In this document: positions 7,738 through 15,047 of the stretch, piece by piece
How the letters are laid out: every line of letters starts with the position of its first letter
Numbering within the stretch: position 1 is the stretch's first letter
DNA from: Flavobacterium sp. UBA7665
Lineage (GTDB): Bacteria > Bacteroidota > Bacteroidia > Flavobacteriales > Flavobacteriaceae
Length of the DNA stretch: 42,091 bases
Direction: 5' to 3'
Assembly: GCA_002483285.1 (NCBI GenBank)
Contig: DLHP01000017.1
Location: forward strand, 41,656-83,746
Made by a program: the position numbers and the translations under genes
Notes under the pieces: generated by a model
Told to the model about the DNA's origin: nothing
Database searches by the model: none
What the model saw: the letters and a program-made list of their open reading frames with translations, nothing else

Positions 7738-10091
7738 TTCTTGATCTCGTCGAGCAATTCCTGGTAACTGTATACTTTTTGGCCGGGCAATTCCTGGAAA
7801 ATCACATTTACGCGGATGCCTTTGAGCCCCGAAACGCCTTGTAAATCCTCAATCTCAAATTGCTCAATCGTATCGCCCAGCAAACCTTTGTGTTGCAAGA
7901 ATGCAATATAGCGTAGGTATTCCTGCTGCTCGGCGGCTTGCGAATACACGATAGTAATCGTATCCTTTAACGTAATGCGCTCCTGGGTGCCTTTGATGAA
8001 AGCCTTGTCGATGCGTTTCTTCACGACTTCATAACGTGCGTTGTAAGAACCGTCTACATCGAATCGCTTTTCGTCCATCCTGAAACGGATCGTGATGGGA
8101 TTGGAGAAGACCAAAAGCAATGAAGTCACTTCCATCGGGTAAGCCAATGACGGTTTGAGCGCGTGGTATTGGTTTTCCATTTCACACATTACCTGCAATT
8201 GCCAAAGGCGCAGGTTATAGAGGTAAATCAGGTCGAAACTGGCGTGGTTGGTGATTGAATGACCGATGTAAAGATTGTGTTCTACACCATCGGTCTTGAA
8301 CCGTTCGTAATAATGCGGATAGTGCGATTGCGCGGCCAATTGTTTCTTGTCTAGTATGGCCGCCATCTTTTTGTTGATGACAGACAAGGTCGTATCGAAT
8401 TTCTTGCGCGCATCGTAAATCGAACCCGAATTGGCATCGAGCTTCGCGAAATAATCCTGTATCAAACCATTCACTGCTTCGTCACCCGTTTGATAGGACT
8501 TGAGCACAGGATTGATGGCTGATTTGATGTAATCGAGTACAAGCTGTTCAGAATCGGCCTTGAGCGTCTGGATTGTAGTCTTCCATTGCTGCAACTCGAA
8601 AATTTTCTGTTCAAAAATCGGGAGTTGACGTGCGTCAGGCATCGCTTCGAATATCGCGATGAGCATTTCAATTTGTTTGAGGAGGTCTTCCTGGGTGGTT
8701 TGGTTTCGCATATCCGACGAACCCTTGATGTCTATTTGCCCGTACAGCGGATAGACTTCGGGAAACACAATCTCATGAAAAACGGTTTCCTGAATATCGC
8801 TGATGTGCGCGAGCGCTTCTTCCTTGAATTTCCAGTACACACTGGGGTGAATGGTGGTGTATTCGTTCTGGATCATCGCGTCGACCTGGTTTTGGATGTC
8901 AGAATAATAGCGGTCGATTGTATCGGTAATATACGGCAGCACGATGTCTATTTTGTTGGCGTTGATGCTGTTGAGTTCTTTGGTGCGCGGCGACACCACT
9001 TCAATAATGCCCAGGAATTTATCATTTTTGATTACCGGCGCAAAGATGGCGCTTTTGATATTTTGCGAAAGCATTTGTGCAGCAAAGGCCGGTTCGTTGA
9101 ATTCGCGACCGAATTTTTGGATGTCCGAAACGCTCAGGTATCGCCGCTGGTTGATGAGCTCATCGAGTGTCTCACTGCAGGCAAGTTCATTGCAGTCGAT
9201 GTGCGCCTTATCGGATAGGATGAAACTCGGGACATTTTTCTCGAATGGCGAGAGCATGAATTTGTTTTCGGCAATATCGAGCGCGGTGTAACCTACGCGA
9301 AGGTCTGGAATGTTAAAGATGGAGCGGAAGATTTCCTCAAAATTCTCCTGAACAGTGTGGCTGTCATCGGGCTTGGCAAGTAACGTAGTCTTGAGGTTTG
9401 ACACCGCATTTTCTACAGTGGCGTCGTATAAGATCATGATCCCGAATCCTTTCATGATCCAGCTTTTGGACGGAAATTTAGATTTCCAGAGGTCGATATC
9501 GTGGAAATTGTCGATAAGCTGTTCTACATCGCCCGAAGTGATTTCGATGGCATTATCGGTGGGTTGGATTTCAATAAAATCGGCATTATACAAAATGCGG
9601 TAATGCCTGGTGATGCCTTGTTGGTCTGGGATATCGTAAAAAAACGGCTTACTGAAATCAAAGCGGTAACCGTAATACATGTTGAGGATCATGCAACAAC
9701 TCATGATGTAGAATTGGTCTTCGCTGAAATCGCGGATGAGCATGTCAAAACCATCGCCGGCATTGCTTAGGATGTTCTGAAAACGCTCTGAGTAATTGAA
9801 AGTCAGGTTGTGGAACGGAATTGTGACGGCCTTGATTTCGTTTTTGGTGAGTGCCGTGGGGAAAAGATCCGACAGCAAATACCGGATGAGATCTTTGTGC
9901 TGCTCGATTTGGTTGATGTTGGTGATTCCCGATTGCAACTCAGGAACCCTGGCCACTTGTTCAAGCAATCCCTTGGCGTAGCTCACGCGATAATCGATGC
10001 CCGATGCGGCAATCCCCTCCAAATTTTCAATGAGTTTGTGGAAAGAAATCTGGACCTGAAACGGGTTGTCCTGGAATTTTTCGAATATCAT
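7734..10091 (-). CDS. Large GAF-like domain protein of unknown function
   Basis: This is a 785-aa soluble protein with no signal peptide or membrane segment. A region from about residue 250 to 410 has GAF-like strand and helix order, including SAIFAPVIKNDKFLGIIEVVS. Before it lies a mostly helical N-terminal half, and after it a long helical section (LLKQIEMLIAIFEAMPDARQ). No kinase, HTH or cyclase motif is seen. I chose the ATG at 10091 because a promoter element lies 22 nt upstream; a longer reading to 10154 would run over that promoter. The stop overlaps the stop of the HD-PycTM gene (7734-7737). Ligand and role are unknown. Confidence 0.75.
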   Translation of the reverse strand: MIFEKFQDNPFQVQISFHKLIENLEGIAASGIDYRVSYAKGLLEQVARVPELQSGITNINQIEQHKDLIRYLLSDLFPTALTKNEIKAVTIPFHNLTFNYSERFQNILSNAGDGFDMLIRDFSEDQFYIMSCCMILNMYYGYRFDFSKPFFYDIPDQQGITRHYRILYNADFIEIQPTDNAIEITSGDVEQLIDNFHDIDLWKSKFPSKSWIMKGFGIMILYDATVENAVSNLKTTLLAKPDDSHTVQENFEEIFRSIFNIPDLRVGYTALDIAENKFMLSPFEKNVPSFILSDKAHIDCNELACSETLDELINQRRYLSVSDIQKFGREFNEPAFAAQMLSQNIKSAIFAPVIKNDKFLGIIEVVSPRTKELNSINANKIDIVLPYITDTIDRYYSDIQNQVDAMIQNEYTTIHPSVYWKFKEEALAHISDIQETVFHEIVFPEVYPLYGQIDIKGSSDMRNQTTQEDLLKQIEMLIAIFEAMPDARQLPIFEQKIFELQQWKTTIQTLKADSEQLVLDYIKSAINPVLKSYQTGDEAVNGLIQDYFAKLDANSGSIYDARKKFDTTLSVINKKMAAILDKKQLAAQSHYPHYYERFKTDGVEHNLYIGHSITNHASFDLIYLYNLRLWQLQVMCEMENQYHALKPSLAYPMEVTSLLLVFSNPITIRFRMDEKRFDVDGSYNARYEVVKKRIDKAFIKGTQERITLKDTITIVYSQAAEQQEYLRYIAFLQHKGLLGDTIEQFEIEDLQGVSGLKGIRVNVIFQELPGQKVYSYQELLDEIKN

Positions 10092-10113
10092 AATCAGGAG
10101 TTTTAGCGCCCAA

Positions 10114-10121
10114 CAAATATA
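10114..10121 (-). promoter_or_regulatory. -7 promoter element of the 785-aa GAF-like gene
   Basis: The minus strand reads TATATTTG, an exact TAnnTTTG, 22 nt before the ATG at 10091. It fixes the start codon by excluding the upstream in-frame ATG at 10154. Confidence 0.6.
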
Positions 10122-10156
10122 CGAAATACTGCTACAGCTTGAATTTTCACCCAATA

Positions 10157-10189
10157 AAAAAGCCTTACTTGGGGGAAGTAAGGCCTTTT
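10157..10189 (-). terminator. Intrinsic terminator of the LRR gene
   Basis: The stem GCCTTACTT (10162-10170) pairs with AAGTAAGGC (10176-10184) around a GGGGG loop. A-runs and T-runs on either side make it usable on both strands. It lies about 30 nt past the LRR stop on the minus strand. Its core, CTTACTT-G-rich loop-AAGTAAG, recurs in the terminator after gldN. Confidence 0.8.
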
Positions 10190-10217
10190 AATCAAAACAA
10201 AATTTATTTATGAAAAG

Positions 10218-11069
10218 TTACTCTTCTGAAGCCAGTGCAGTTCCGTCTTTTTTCACGGTTAAGGTTACTGCCAATCCTTTTTCGTTGATCATGGTCATTT
10301 TCAAAGTGTCGAGTTGGGCAAGGTTTCTGGATACCAATCCGCTGAACATATTATAAGAAATGTTCATTTCTTTGAGGTTGTTGAGTTTTTCGAGGTCAAA
10401 AGGCACTTGTCCGTCCATGTTGTTTTCAAACAAGCTTAGGTTTTCTAGTGCGGTCATGTTGGCCACTTCTTTTTCAAGGCTTCCCGACAGTTTGTTGCTG
10501 TTTAAAAGCAACACTTTTAAAGAAGACAGATTGTAGATTGTTGTTGGGATACTTCCTGTAAGTTCGTTGTTGAACAATGACAAAGTCTGCAATTGTTTGA
10601 GGTTGCCCAATTCTTTTGGCATTTCGCCCGACAATTGGTTCATGAACAATTCTAAAGATTGTAAGTTGCTTGCGTTCCCGATACTTGTGGGAATGCTTCC
10701 GGTAAGTTTATTGAAAGACATGTTCAACGTCTTCAATTCTTTAAGATTCCCGATACTTGCAGGAATCGCTCCGGTAAGGTTGTTTTTGAACAGGTTGAGT
10801 TGTTGCAAACCAGAAAGATTTCCGATTTCTGTAGGCAATTCACCAGTAAGGTTGTTTCCTGAAAGGTTGAGCGACACAACTTTATCATTTTGCATCTTCA
10901 CACCGTACCAGGTATTAACAGGAGCATTGAGGTCCCATTTGGTTTTCCATTCACTACCGTGGGTAGCGTTGTATAATTTTACGAGGGCTGCCTTTTCGGA
11001 AGGAGCCACATTTGCCATTACTGATGCAGTTGCGATCAAAGACAAGAATAAAGTAGTTATGTTTTTCAT
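10218..11069 (-). CDS. Secreted leucine-rich-repeat protein with plant-type repeats
   Basis: This is a 283-aa exported protein. Residues 1-19 form a signal peptide (KNITTLFLSLIATASVMA), followed by a short cap (SEKAALVKLYNATHGSEWKTKW) of the kind found before plant-type LRRs. About eight 24-residue repeats follow, each built on the pattern LxxLxLxxNxLTGxIPxxIGNL, for example NLTGELPTEIGNLSG and KLTGSIPTSIGNASN. The C-terminal ~35 residues are not repetitive and contain no recognisable type IX sorting domain. Such repeats usually bind proteins or glycans. It has its own terminator and no operon partner. The repeats are also visible at DNA level, so length variation between strains would not surprise. 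Confidence 0.85.
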   Translation of the reverse strand: MKNITTLFLSLIATASVMANVAPSEKAALVKLYNATHGSEWKTKWDLNAPVNTWYGVKMQNDKVVSLNLSGNNLTGELPTEIGNLSGLQQLNLFKNNLTGAIPASIGNLKELKTLNMSFNKLTGSIPTSIGNASNLQSLELFMNQLSGEMPKELGNLKQLQTLSLFNNELTGSIPTTIYNLSSLKVLLLNSNKLSGSLEKEVANMTALENLSLFENNMDGQVPFDLEKLNNLKEMNISYNMFSGLVSRNLAQLDTLKMTMINEKGLAVTLTVKKDGTALASEE

Positions 11070-11217
11070 GACGATTAGGGATTACGTTTTTATTACGGTG
11101 TAAATGTATATCGATTATCGACAATGTGCAAATAAAATCGATGAAATACACTATTTCTATAAATTTATGTATATTATTCTTACAAATATAATCCAAACAC
11201 GATTTCAAAATTTTGTT

Positions 11218-11225
11218 TACATTTG
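11218..11225 (+). promoter_or_regulatory. -7 promoter element of the DUF1761 gene
   Basis: TACATTTG matches TAnnTTTG exactly and lies 26 nt before the ATG at 11252. Confidence 0.6.
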
Positions 11226-11251
11226 AAACACTAACCAAAAAACAAACAATT

Positions 11252-11737
11252 ATGGAAATCAATTTCTTAGCAGTTTTTGCCGCTGCCGCCTCAACATTGG
11301 TAGTGGGTTTCATCTGGTACAACCCAAAAGTATTTGGCAACATCTGGATGCGTGAAACCGGTATGACCGAAGAGCGCGCGCGCCAAGCAAACATGTTTAA
11401 AATGCTGGCAGGCACTTTTGTTTACGCAATTCTAATTAGTCTTCTGCTTATGCCCATGACCATCCACCAATTCGGGGCCTTTGGTATGATTGGAGGAGAC
11501 GACGCAATGGCCAAACCGTCTTACGCCGCTTTCATGGCAGACTATGGCACTGCTTACCGCACTTTTAAGCACGGTGCCTTTCATGGTTGCATGACTGGTT
11601 TGTTCCTGGCCTTGCCGATAATCGGAACCAATGCCATGTATGAACATAGGAGTTTCAAATACGTATTGGTAACTGCCGGTTATTGGGTGGTTTGCATGAC
11701 CATCATGGGCGGCATCATCTGCGGTTGGGCCGCTTAA
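11252..11737 (+). CDS. DUF1761-type membrane protein
   Basis: This is a 161-aa integral membrane protein of unknown function. Four hydrophobic segments are visible: FLAVFAAAASTLVVGFIWY, the MLAGTFVYAILISLLLM stretch, AFHGCMTGLFLALPI, and a C-terminal segment ending in GGIICGWAA. The early WYNPKVFGNIWMRETG motif is typical of DUF1761. The ATG at 11252 follows a good -7 element, and an in-frame ATG at 11213 lies upstream of that promoter. It is monocistronic, being followed by a strong hairpin terminator. No function is assigned. Confidence 0.8.
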   Translation: MEINFLAVFAAAASTLVVGFIWYNPKVFGNIWMRETGMTEERARQANMFKMLAGTFVYAILISLLLMPMTIHQFGAFGMIGGDDAMAKPSYAAFMADYGTAYRTFKHGAFHGCMTGLFLALPIIGTNAMYEHRSFKYVLVTAGYWVVCMTIMGGIICGWAA

Positions 11738-11756
11738 TCCAAACAATGATAAAAAC

Positions 11757-11786
11757 ATCCGGTTCGCATGAGCCGGATTTTTTTTG
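11757..11786 (+). terminator. Intrinsic terminator of the DUF1761 gene
   Basis: The stem ATCCGGTTC pairs with GAGCCGGAT (one G-T wobble) around a GCAT loop and is followed by eight or more T residues. The T-run also overlaps the -33 TTG (11784-11786) of the next gene's promoter, so terminator and promoter are packed together. Confidence 0.85.
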
Positions 11787-11802
11787 CCCTGACAAAATTG
11801 AT

Positions 11803-11810
11803 TACCTTTG
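11803..11810 (+). promoter_or_regulatory. -33/-7 promoter of the GNAT-like gene
   Basis: TACCTTTG (-7) lies 16 nt after a TTG at 11784-11786 (-33). An apparent TTG start codon at 11808 falls inside this element and therefore cannot be translated from this transcript. The next in-frame TTG at 11829 is the likely start. Confidence 0.6.
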
Positions 11811-11828
11811 GGCATCGATCAAAAACTA

Positions 11829-12977
11829 TTGAAACCAGCCTACTCTTTTCAAATTTATTACACAGTCGCTGACTTGCCATGCGGCTGGGATGCGCTCGCC
11901 GCTGATAATGTTTTCCTGTCGGCGCCGTACCTGGAGGTACTCGAGCAATCGGCACCAGAAAACATGACTTGTCATTTCATCGGTATTTTCAATTCTGATG
12001 CACTTTGCGGTATCGCCGTGACACAGTTCCTCAACCTAAACAAGCTCGATTCGTTTGGCAATCGCGACCAATGCCTCAAAACCATGGTACGCGATTTTGT
12101 CTTTCGGAATTTTGCTTCGCATGTGCTATTCATCGGGAACAATATGCTCACCGGTCAACACGCTTTTGTGCTGGCAAACGGCACCGACAACACGGCTGCG
12201 CTACTTGCCTTGCGCCATGCAGCTGCCGAACTCAGGAAAAAGCTCGCTGCAAAAGGCACCAAAGTACACCTTACTACTTATAAGGATTTCGACGCTGAAC
12301 AAGCAACCGCTTTTGACATCCCCGAATTCACCAACAACTACCGCTTCTCTACCCAACCCAATATGGTGCTGAAAATCCGCGACAGCTGGAAAACAGAGCA
12401 GGATTACGTGGATTCATTTCAGAAAAAATACCGCGACCAATACAAGCGCGCCCGCAAAAAAAGCGAAGGGATTGAAAAAAGAAAGCTCAACCTCGGGGAA
12501 ATCATAGCCCTGGAAGACACCATATACAATTTATACCTGCATGTAGCCAGGCACGCACCGTTCAACAGTTTTTACCTGTCGCGCCACCATTTCAGGACAC
12601 TCAAGGAAAAACTCAAAGAGGTATTTCGTTTCTACGGCTATTTCCAGGACAATCAATTGGTAGGATTCAGTACACTGATTAAAAACGGTGAGTCTATGGA
12701 AACCTACTTCCTGGGTTACGACGAAAGTGTGCAGCGCGAGAAAATGCTATATTTGAATATGCTTTACGACATGATCGCGTACTCCATTAAGAAAGGTTTT
12801 TCTGAAATTATATTTGCCCGTACGGCACTCGAAATTAAAAGTTCGGTTGGCGCACAACCCACAGAGATGTTCGGATTTATAGAACACCAAAACAAACTAC
12901 TCAACAAAGTGACCGGTAAGATTTTTGATTATGTAGAGCCAAAAACCGTCTGGCAACAACGCCATCCGTTCAAATAA
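11829..12977 (+). CDS. GNAT-fold acyltransferase-like protein
   Basis: This is a 382-aa cytoplasmic protein without signal peptide or membrane segments. The layout, with an N-terminal region and a C-terminal half containing YRDQYKRARKKSEGIEKR, FRFYGYFQDNQLVGFSTLI and the motif YFLGYDESVQREKMLYLNMLYDMIAYSIKKG, recalls the tandem GNAT folds of FemAB-like aminoacyl or acyltransferases. The acceptor is unknown. No ATG exists near the 5' end. I place the start at TTG 11829, 18 nt after the -7 element; the upstream TTG at 11808 lies within the promoter. It is convergent with the lipid kinase gene. Confidence 0.65.
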   Translation: MKPAYSFQIYYTVADLPCGWDALAADNVFLSAPYLEVLEQSAPENMTCHFIGIFNSDALCGIAVTQFLNLNKLDSFGNRDQCLKTMVRDFVFRNFASHVLFIGNNMLTGQHAFVLANGTDNTAALLALRHAAAELRKKLAAKGTKVHLTTYKDFDAEQATAFDIPEFTNNYRFSTQPNMVLKIRDSWKTEQDYVDSFQKKYRDQYKRARKKSEGIEKRKLNLGEIIALEDTIYNLYLHVARHAPFNSFYLSRHHFRTLKEKLKEVFRFYGYFQDNQLVGFSTLIKNGESMETYFLGYDESVQREKMLYLNMLYDMIAYSIKKGFSEIIFARTALEIKSSVGAQPTEMFGFIEHQNKLLNKVTGKIFDYVEPKTVWQQRHPFK

Positions 12978-13847
12978 TTAAGGAATGGCCACCTTGAGCC
13001 GCTTTTCAAGGATCTTGATGTCAAGCCTGGTTTGCGGGCCACAATATTCCCCATCGATTTGAAAGCTGACCGGTACATTGGTCGTGACTGTAGCGCTGTC
13101 GGTAGAAATAATCTCCACATTTTCAGAGTCGATTGGGATGTTCCCTGTAATAATCTGGCCAAAAATCATCAGGTCAAGGTTTTTTAAAATGACAATCTCG
13201 AATTTCCCGTCGTCCATTTTACCATTGGGATTAATAGTTACGCCGGTTCCGTATTTCTGCGAATTGGCAATGACCACCATTCTGGCCGCCGATTGGTAGG
13301 TTTCATCGTTAGCGGTCACCGTCACTTCGAAAGGTGCGTCAAGGTCTTTGAGTGTCGTGAAAGCCTGGAGCGCATAACCCCACATACCGCGCGTATCGCT
13401 GTTCTCGTAGTTTTTGACCAGGTCGGCGTTGATGCCCAAATCACTCAAATGCAGGCTTTTTTTACCGTTGATGCAAATCATGTCCATGTCCATGAAACGG
13501 TCACTGAAAGCAACCTCGAGGTTTTCCTCTAACGAAGTGGGCAAATTCAAATCGACCGAAAGCCCGTTGGCCGAACCTGCCGGAAGGATGCCAAGCACAA
13601 CATCATACGGCTCTACGGCTTCGGCAACCATTTTTATGGTGCCATCACCACCAGCGACGATAATGCGCTCGGGCTGGAGTTGCTCGTATAATCTTTTCAC
13701 TTGTTCAAGATCGTCTTGCCCAGTGGTTTCATACAATTCAAAATGAACGTGTTGGTTCACGGCGAAAAATCCCACGGCTTCGATAAGTTGTGATTTATCA
13801 AGGTCGCCCGAGACAGGATTTACCACAAACAACACATTCTTTTCCAT
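12978..13847 (-). CDS. Diacylglycerol/sphingoid lipid kinase family protein (YegS/DgkB-like)
   Basis: This 289-aa cytosolic or membrane-associated lipid kinase of the DAGK catalytic family would transfer phosphate from ATP to a lipid alcohol such as diacylglycerol. The nucleotide-binding GGDGT motif is at residues 66-70 and a second conserved loop, LPAGSANGL, follows. The N-terminal VVNPVSG is also typical. The C-terminal beta-sandwich ends with FQIDGEYCG. The length is typical. It is transcribed divergently from the App1-type phosphatase at 13921, with only 73 bp between them. The lipid substrate cannot be distinguished from sequence. Confidence 0.85.
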   Translation of the reverse strand: MEKNVLFVVNPVSGDLDKSQLIEAVGFFAVNQHVHFELYETTGQDDLEQVKRLYEQLQPERIIVAGGDGTIKMVAEAVEPYDVVLGILPAGSANGLSVDLNLPTSLEENLEVAFSDRFMDMDMICINGKKSLHLSDLGINADLVKNYENSDTRGMWGYALQAFTTLKDLDAPFEVTVTANDETYQSAARMVVIANSQKYGTGVTINPNGKMDDGKFEIVILKNLDLMIFGQIITGNIPIDSENVEIISTDSATVTTNVPVSFQIDGEYCGPQTRLDIKILEKRLKVAIP

Positions 13848-13866
13848 TTTGCTTTTTTTATCTGAC

Positions 13867-13893
13867 CAAAATTAGCTAATTTACAATAGCCAA
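13867..13893 (-). promoter_or_regulatory. -33/-7 promoter of the lipid kinase gene
   Basis: On the minus strand TAATTTTG (13867-13874) is an exact -7 element, preceded by TTG (13891-13893) with a 16-nt gap. It lies 19 nt before the ATG at 13847. It fills much of the 73-bp divergent spacer, so control of the two genes may be linked. Confidence 0.65.
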
Positions 13894-13920
13894 CGTATCG
13901 GCCAAAACAGAAAACATTAC

Positions 13921-14889
13921 ATGAAACCCATACTTAAATTATACCGCGGCTATGCCAATGAACAGGAGTTGATTGTAATGGGGCATGTTTTCAGGCCTAC
14001 TACAAAAGAAGAGTACGATTTCCAGAAGCGCAACCTTGGCAACGCGCGTTCGGTAATCCGGATGTTTCGCGTGAAGACTCAGGCCAATGCTAGTGTTTAC
14101 CTGGATTTGAACGGTACCCGCATCCATACCAAAACGCTCGATGATGGCTACTTTAAATTCTCGATCCCACTGCAAAAGGAATTCGGTTACGGTTGGATGG
14201 AATACCGCGTAAGCTTAATCCATAACGATGAAGAGATTTTCTCCAAAGGGAGTTTCATCAGGCCGTATGAAGGCACGCTGGGTTTCATTTCTGATATCGA
14301 CGACACGTTTTTGGTATCGCATACGCGCAATCCGTTCAAGAAATTGTACATTTTGCTGTTCAGGAACCTCAAAGACCGTAAGATATTTGCCGACGTCGTG
14401 CCACATTACCAGGCATTGAGTACGGCCGGACGCAACAATAAGGAAGAGCAGAATGCTTTTTTTTACGTGTCGAGCAGCGAATGGAACCTGTATCGCTTTA
14501 TCATCGATTTTACCGAGTTGCATGAGTTGCCACGCGCAGTGTTACTTTTGAAGGACATCAAAACGAGCCTAACCGATTTTTTCATTACCGGCCGCGGCGA
14601 CCACAACCACAAGTTTGAAAAAATCAAACATATTTTGGAGTTTTATCCGCACCTCACCTACACTTTGCTTGGCGACGATTCGCAGGCCGACCCTTTTTTA
14701 TACGAAGCCATCTGCAAGATCTTTCCGGTCAACGTGAAGGCGGTTTACATCAGGCAGACGGGAAGCGCGAAAAAAGAAACGACGGTTGCCGCACTGAAAA
14801 ATATAGAATCGATGGATGTTCAGACCTGTTACTTTAAACACAGTGCAGAGGCGATTGCCCATTCGAAAGCGATTGGATTGATTGGATAA
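13921..14889 (+). CDS. App1-like phosphatidate phosphatase (DUF2183)
   Basis: This 322-aa protein has a HAD-like catalytic core: the DxDxT nucleophile motif appears as SDIDDTF (125-129), and the conserved GRGDHNHK and LGDDSQADP segments complete the phosphatase site. In yeast App1 the same domain removes phosphate from phosphatidate. The N-terminal ~110 residues form a strand-rich domain with DGYFKFSIPL, as in bacterial members. No signal peptide is seen. The divergent neighbour is a lipid kinase, so the two enzymes may act in opposite directions on the same lipid pool. A structured repeat element follows the stop. Confidence 0.8.
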   Translation: MKPILKLYRGYANEQELIVMGHVFRPTTKEEYDFQKRNLGNARSVIRMFRVKTQANASVYLDLNGTRIHTKTLDDGYFKFSIPLQKEFGYGWMEYRVSLIHNDEEIFSKGSFIRPYEGTLGFISDIDDTFLVSHTRNPFKKLYILLFRNLKDRKIFADVVPHYQALSTAGRNNKEEQNAFFYVSSSEWNLYRFIIDFTELHELPRAVLLLKDIKTSLTDFFITGRGDHNHKFEKIKHILEFYPHLTYTLLGDDSQADPFLYEAICKIFPVNVKAVYIRQTGSAKKETTVAALKNIESMDVQTCYFKHSAEAIAHSKAIGLIG

Positions 14890-14897
14890 CGCGAAGT

Positions 14898-15045
14898 CTA
14901 GCCCGGATGGCAGCGGAAAGCCTTCGACGCTCAAATGCATTTTTTGCCAAAGCGCGAAAGCGACCAACGGAAGCTATTCGCGGTTTGTGGAAAAAAGCAA
15001 TTTAGCGGAGAAGCTTGTAGCGAACAGCCGGAATAGCTGCCCGTC
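14898..15045 (+). repeat. Dispersed structured intergenic element, copy 1 (divergent, long form)
   Basis: The 158-nt gap between App1 and the ABC-F gene contains no ORF of note. It begins with CTAGCCCGGATGGCAGCGG and ends with AGCCGGAATAGCTGCC. AGC (14900-14902) can pair with GCT (15036-15038), and CCGG (14903-14906) with CCGG (15028-15031). This repeats the outer helix order of the copy after miaB, with a longer and less regular interior. It lies at the 3' end of App1 in the same orientation. Confidence 0.55.
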
Positions 15046-15047
15046 AA

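Noticed and set aside
6559..10091. An antiphage defence island around the HD-PycTM gene
   Set aside because: No cyclase, nuclease, integrase or other defence gene is adjacent, the flanking genes are in opposite orientations, and base composition is not visibly different.
10380..10880. Regularly spaced DNA repeats that look like a tandem array
   Set aside because: The ~72-bp period equals 24 codons and is explained by the LRR protein repeats. There are no spacers or cas genes, so it is not a CRISPR array.
11101..11146. ATCGAT-containing AT-rich stretch upstream of the LRR gene, somewhat like the gldK repeats
   Set aside because: Similarity is limited to ATCGAT plus A/T runs, which is expected by chance in this composition.
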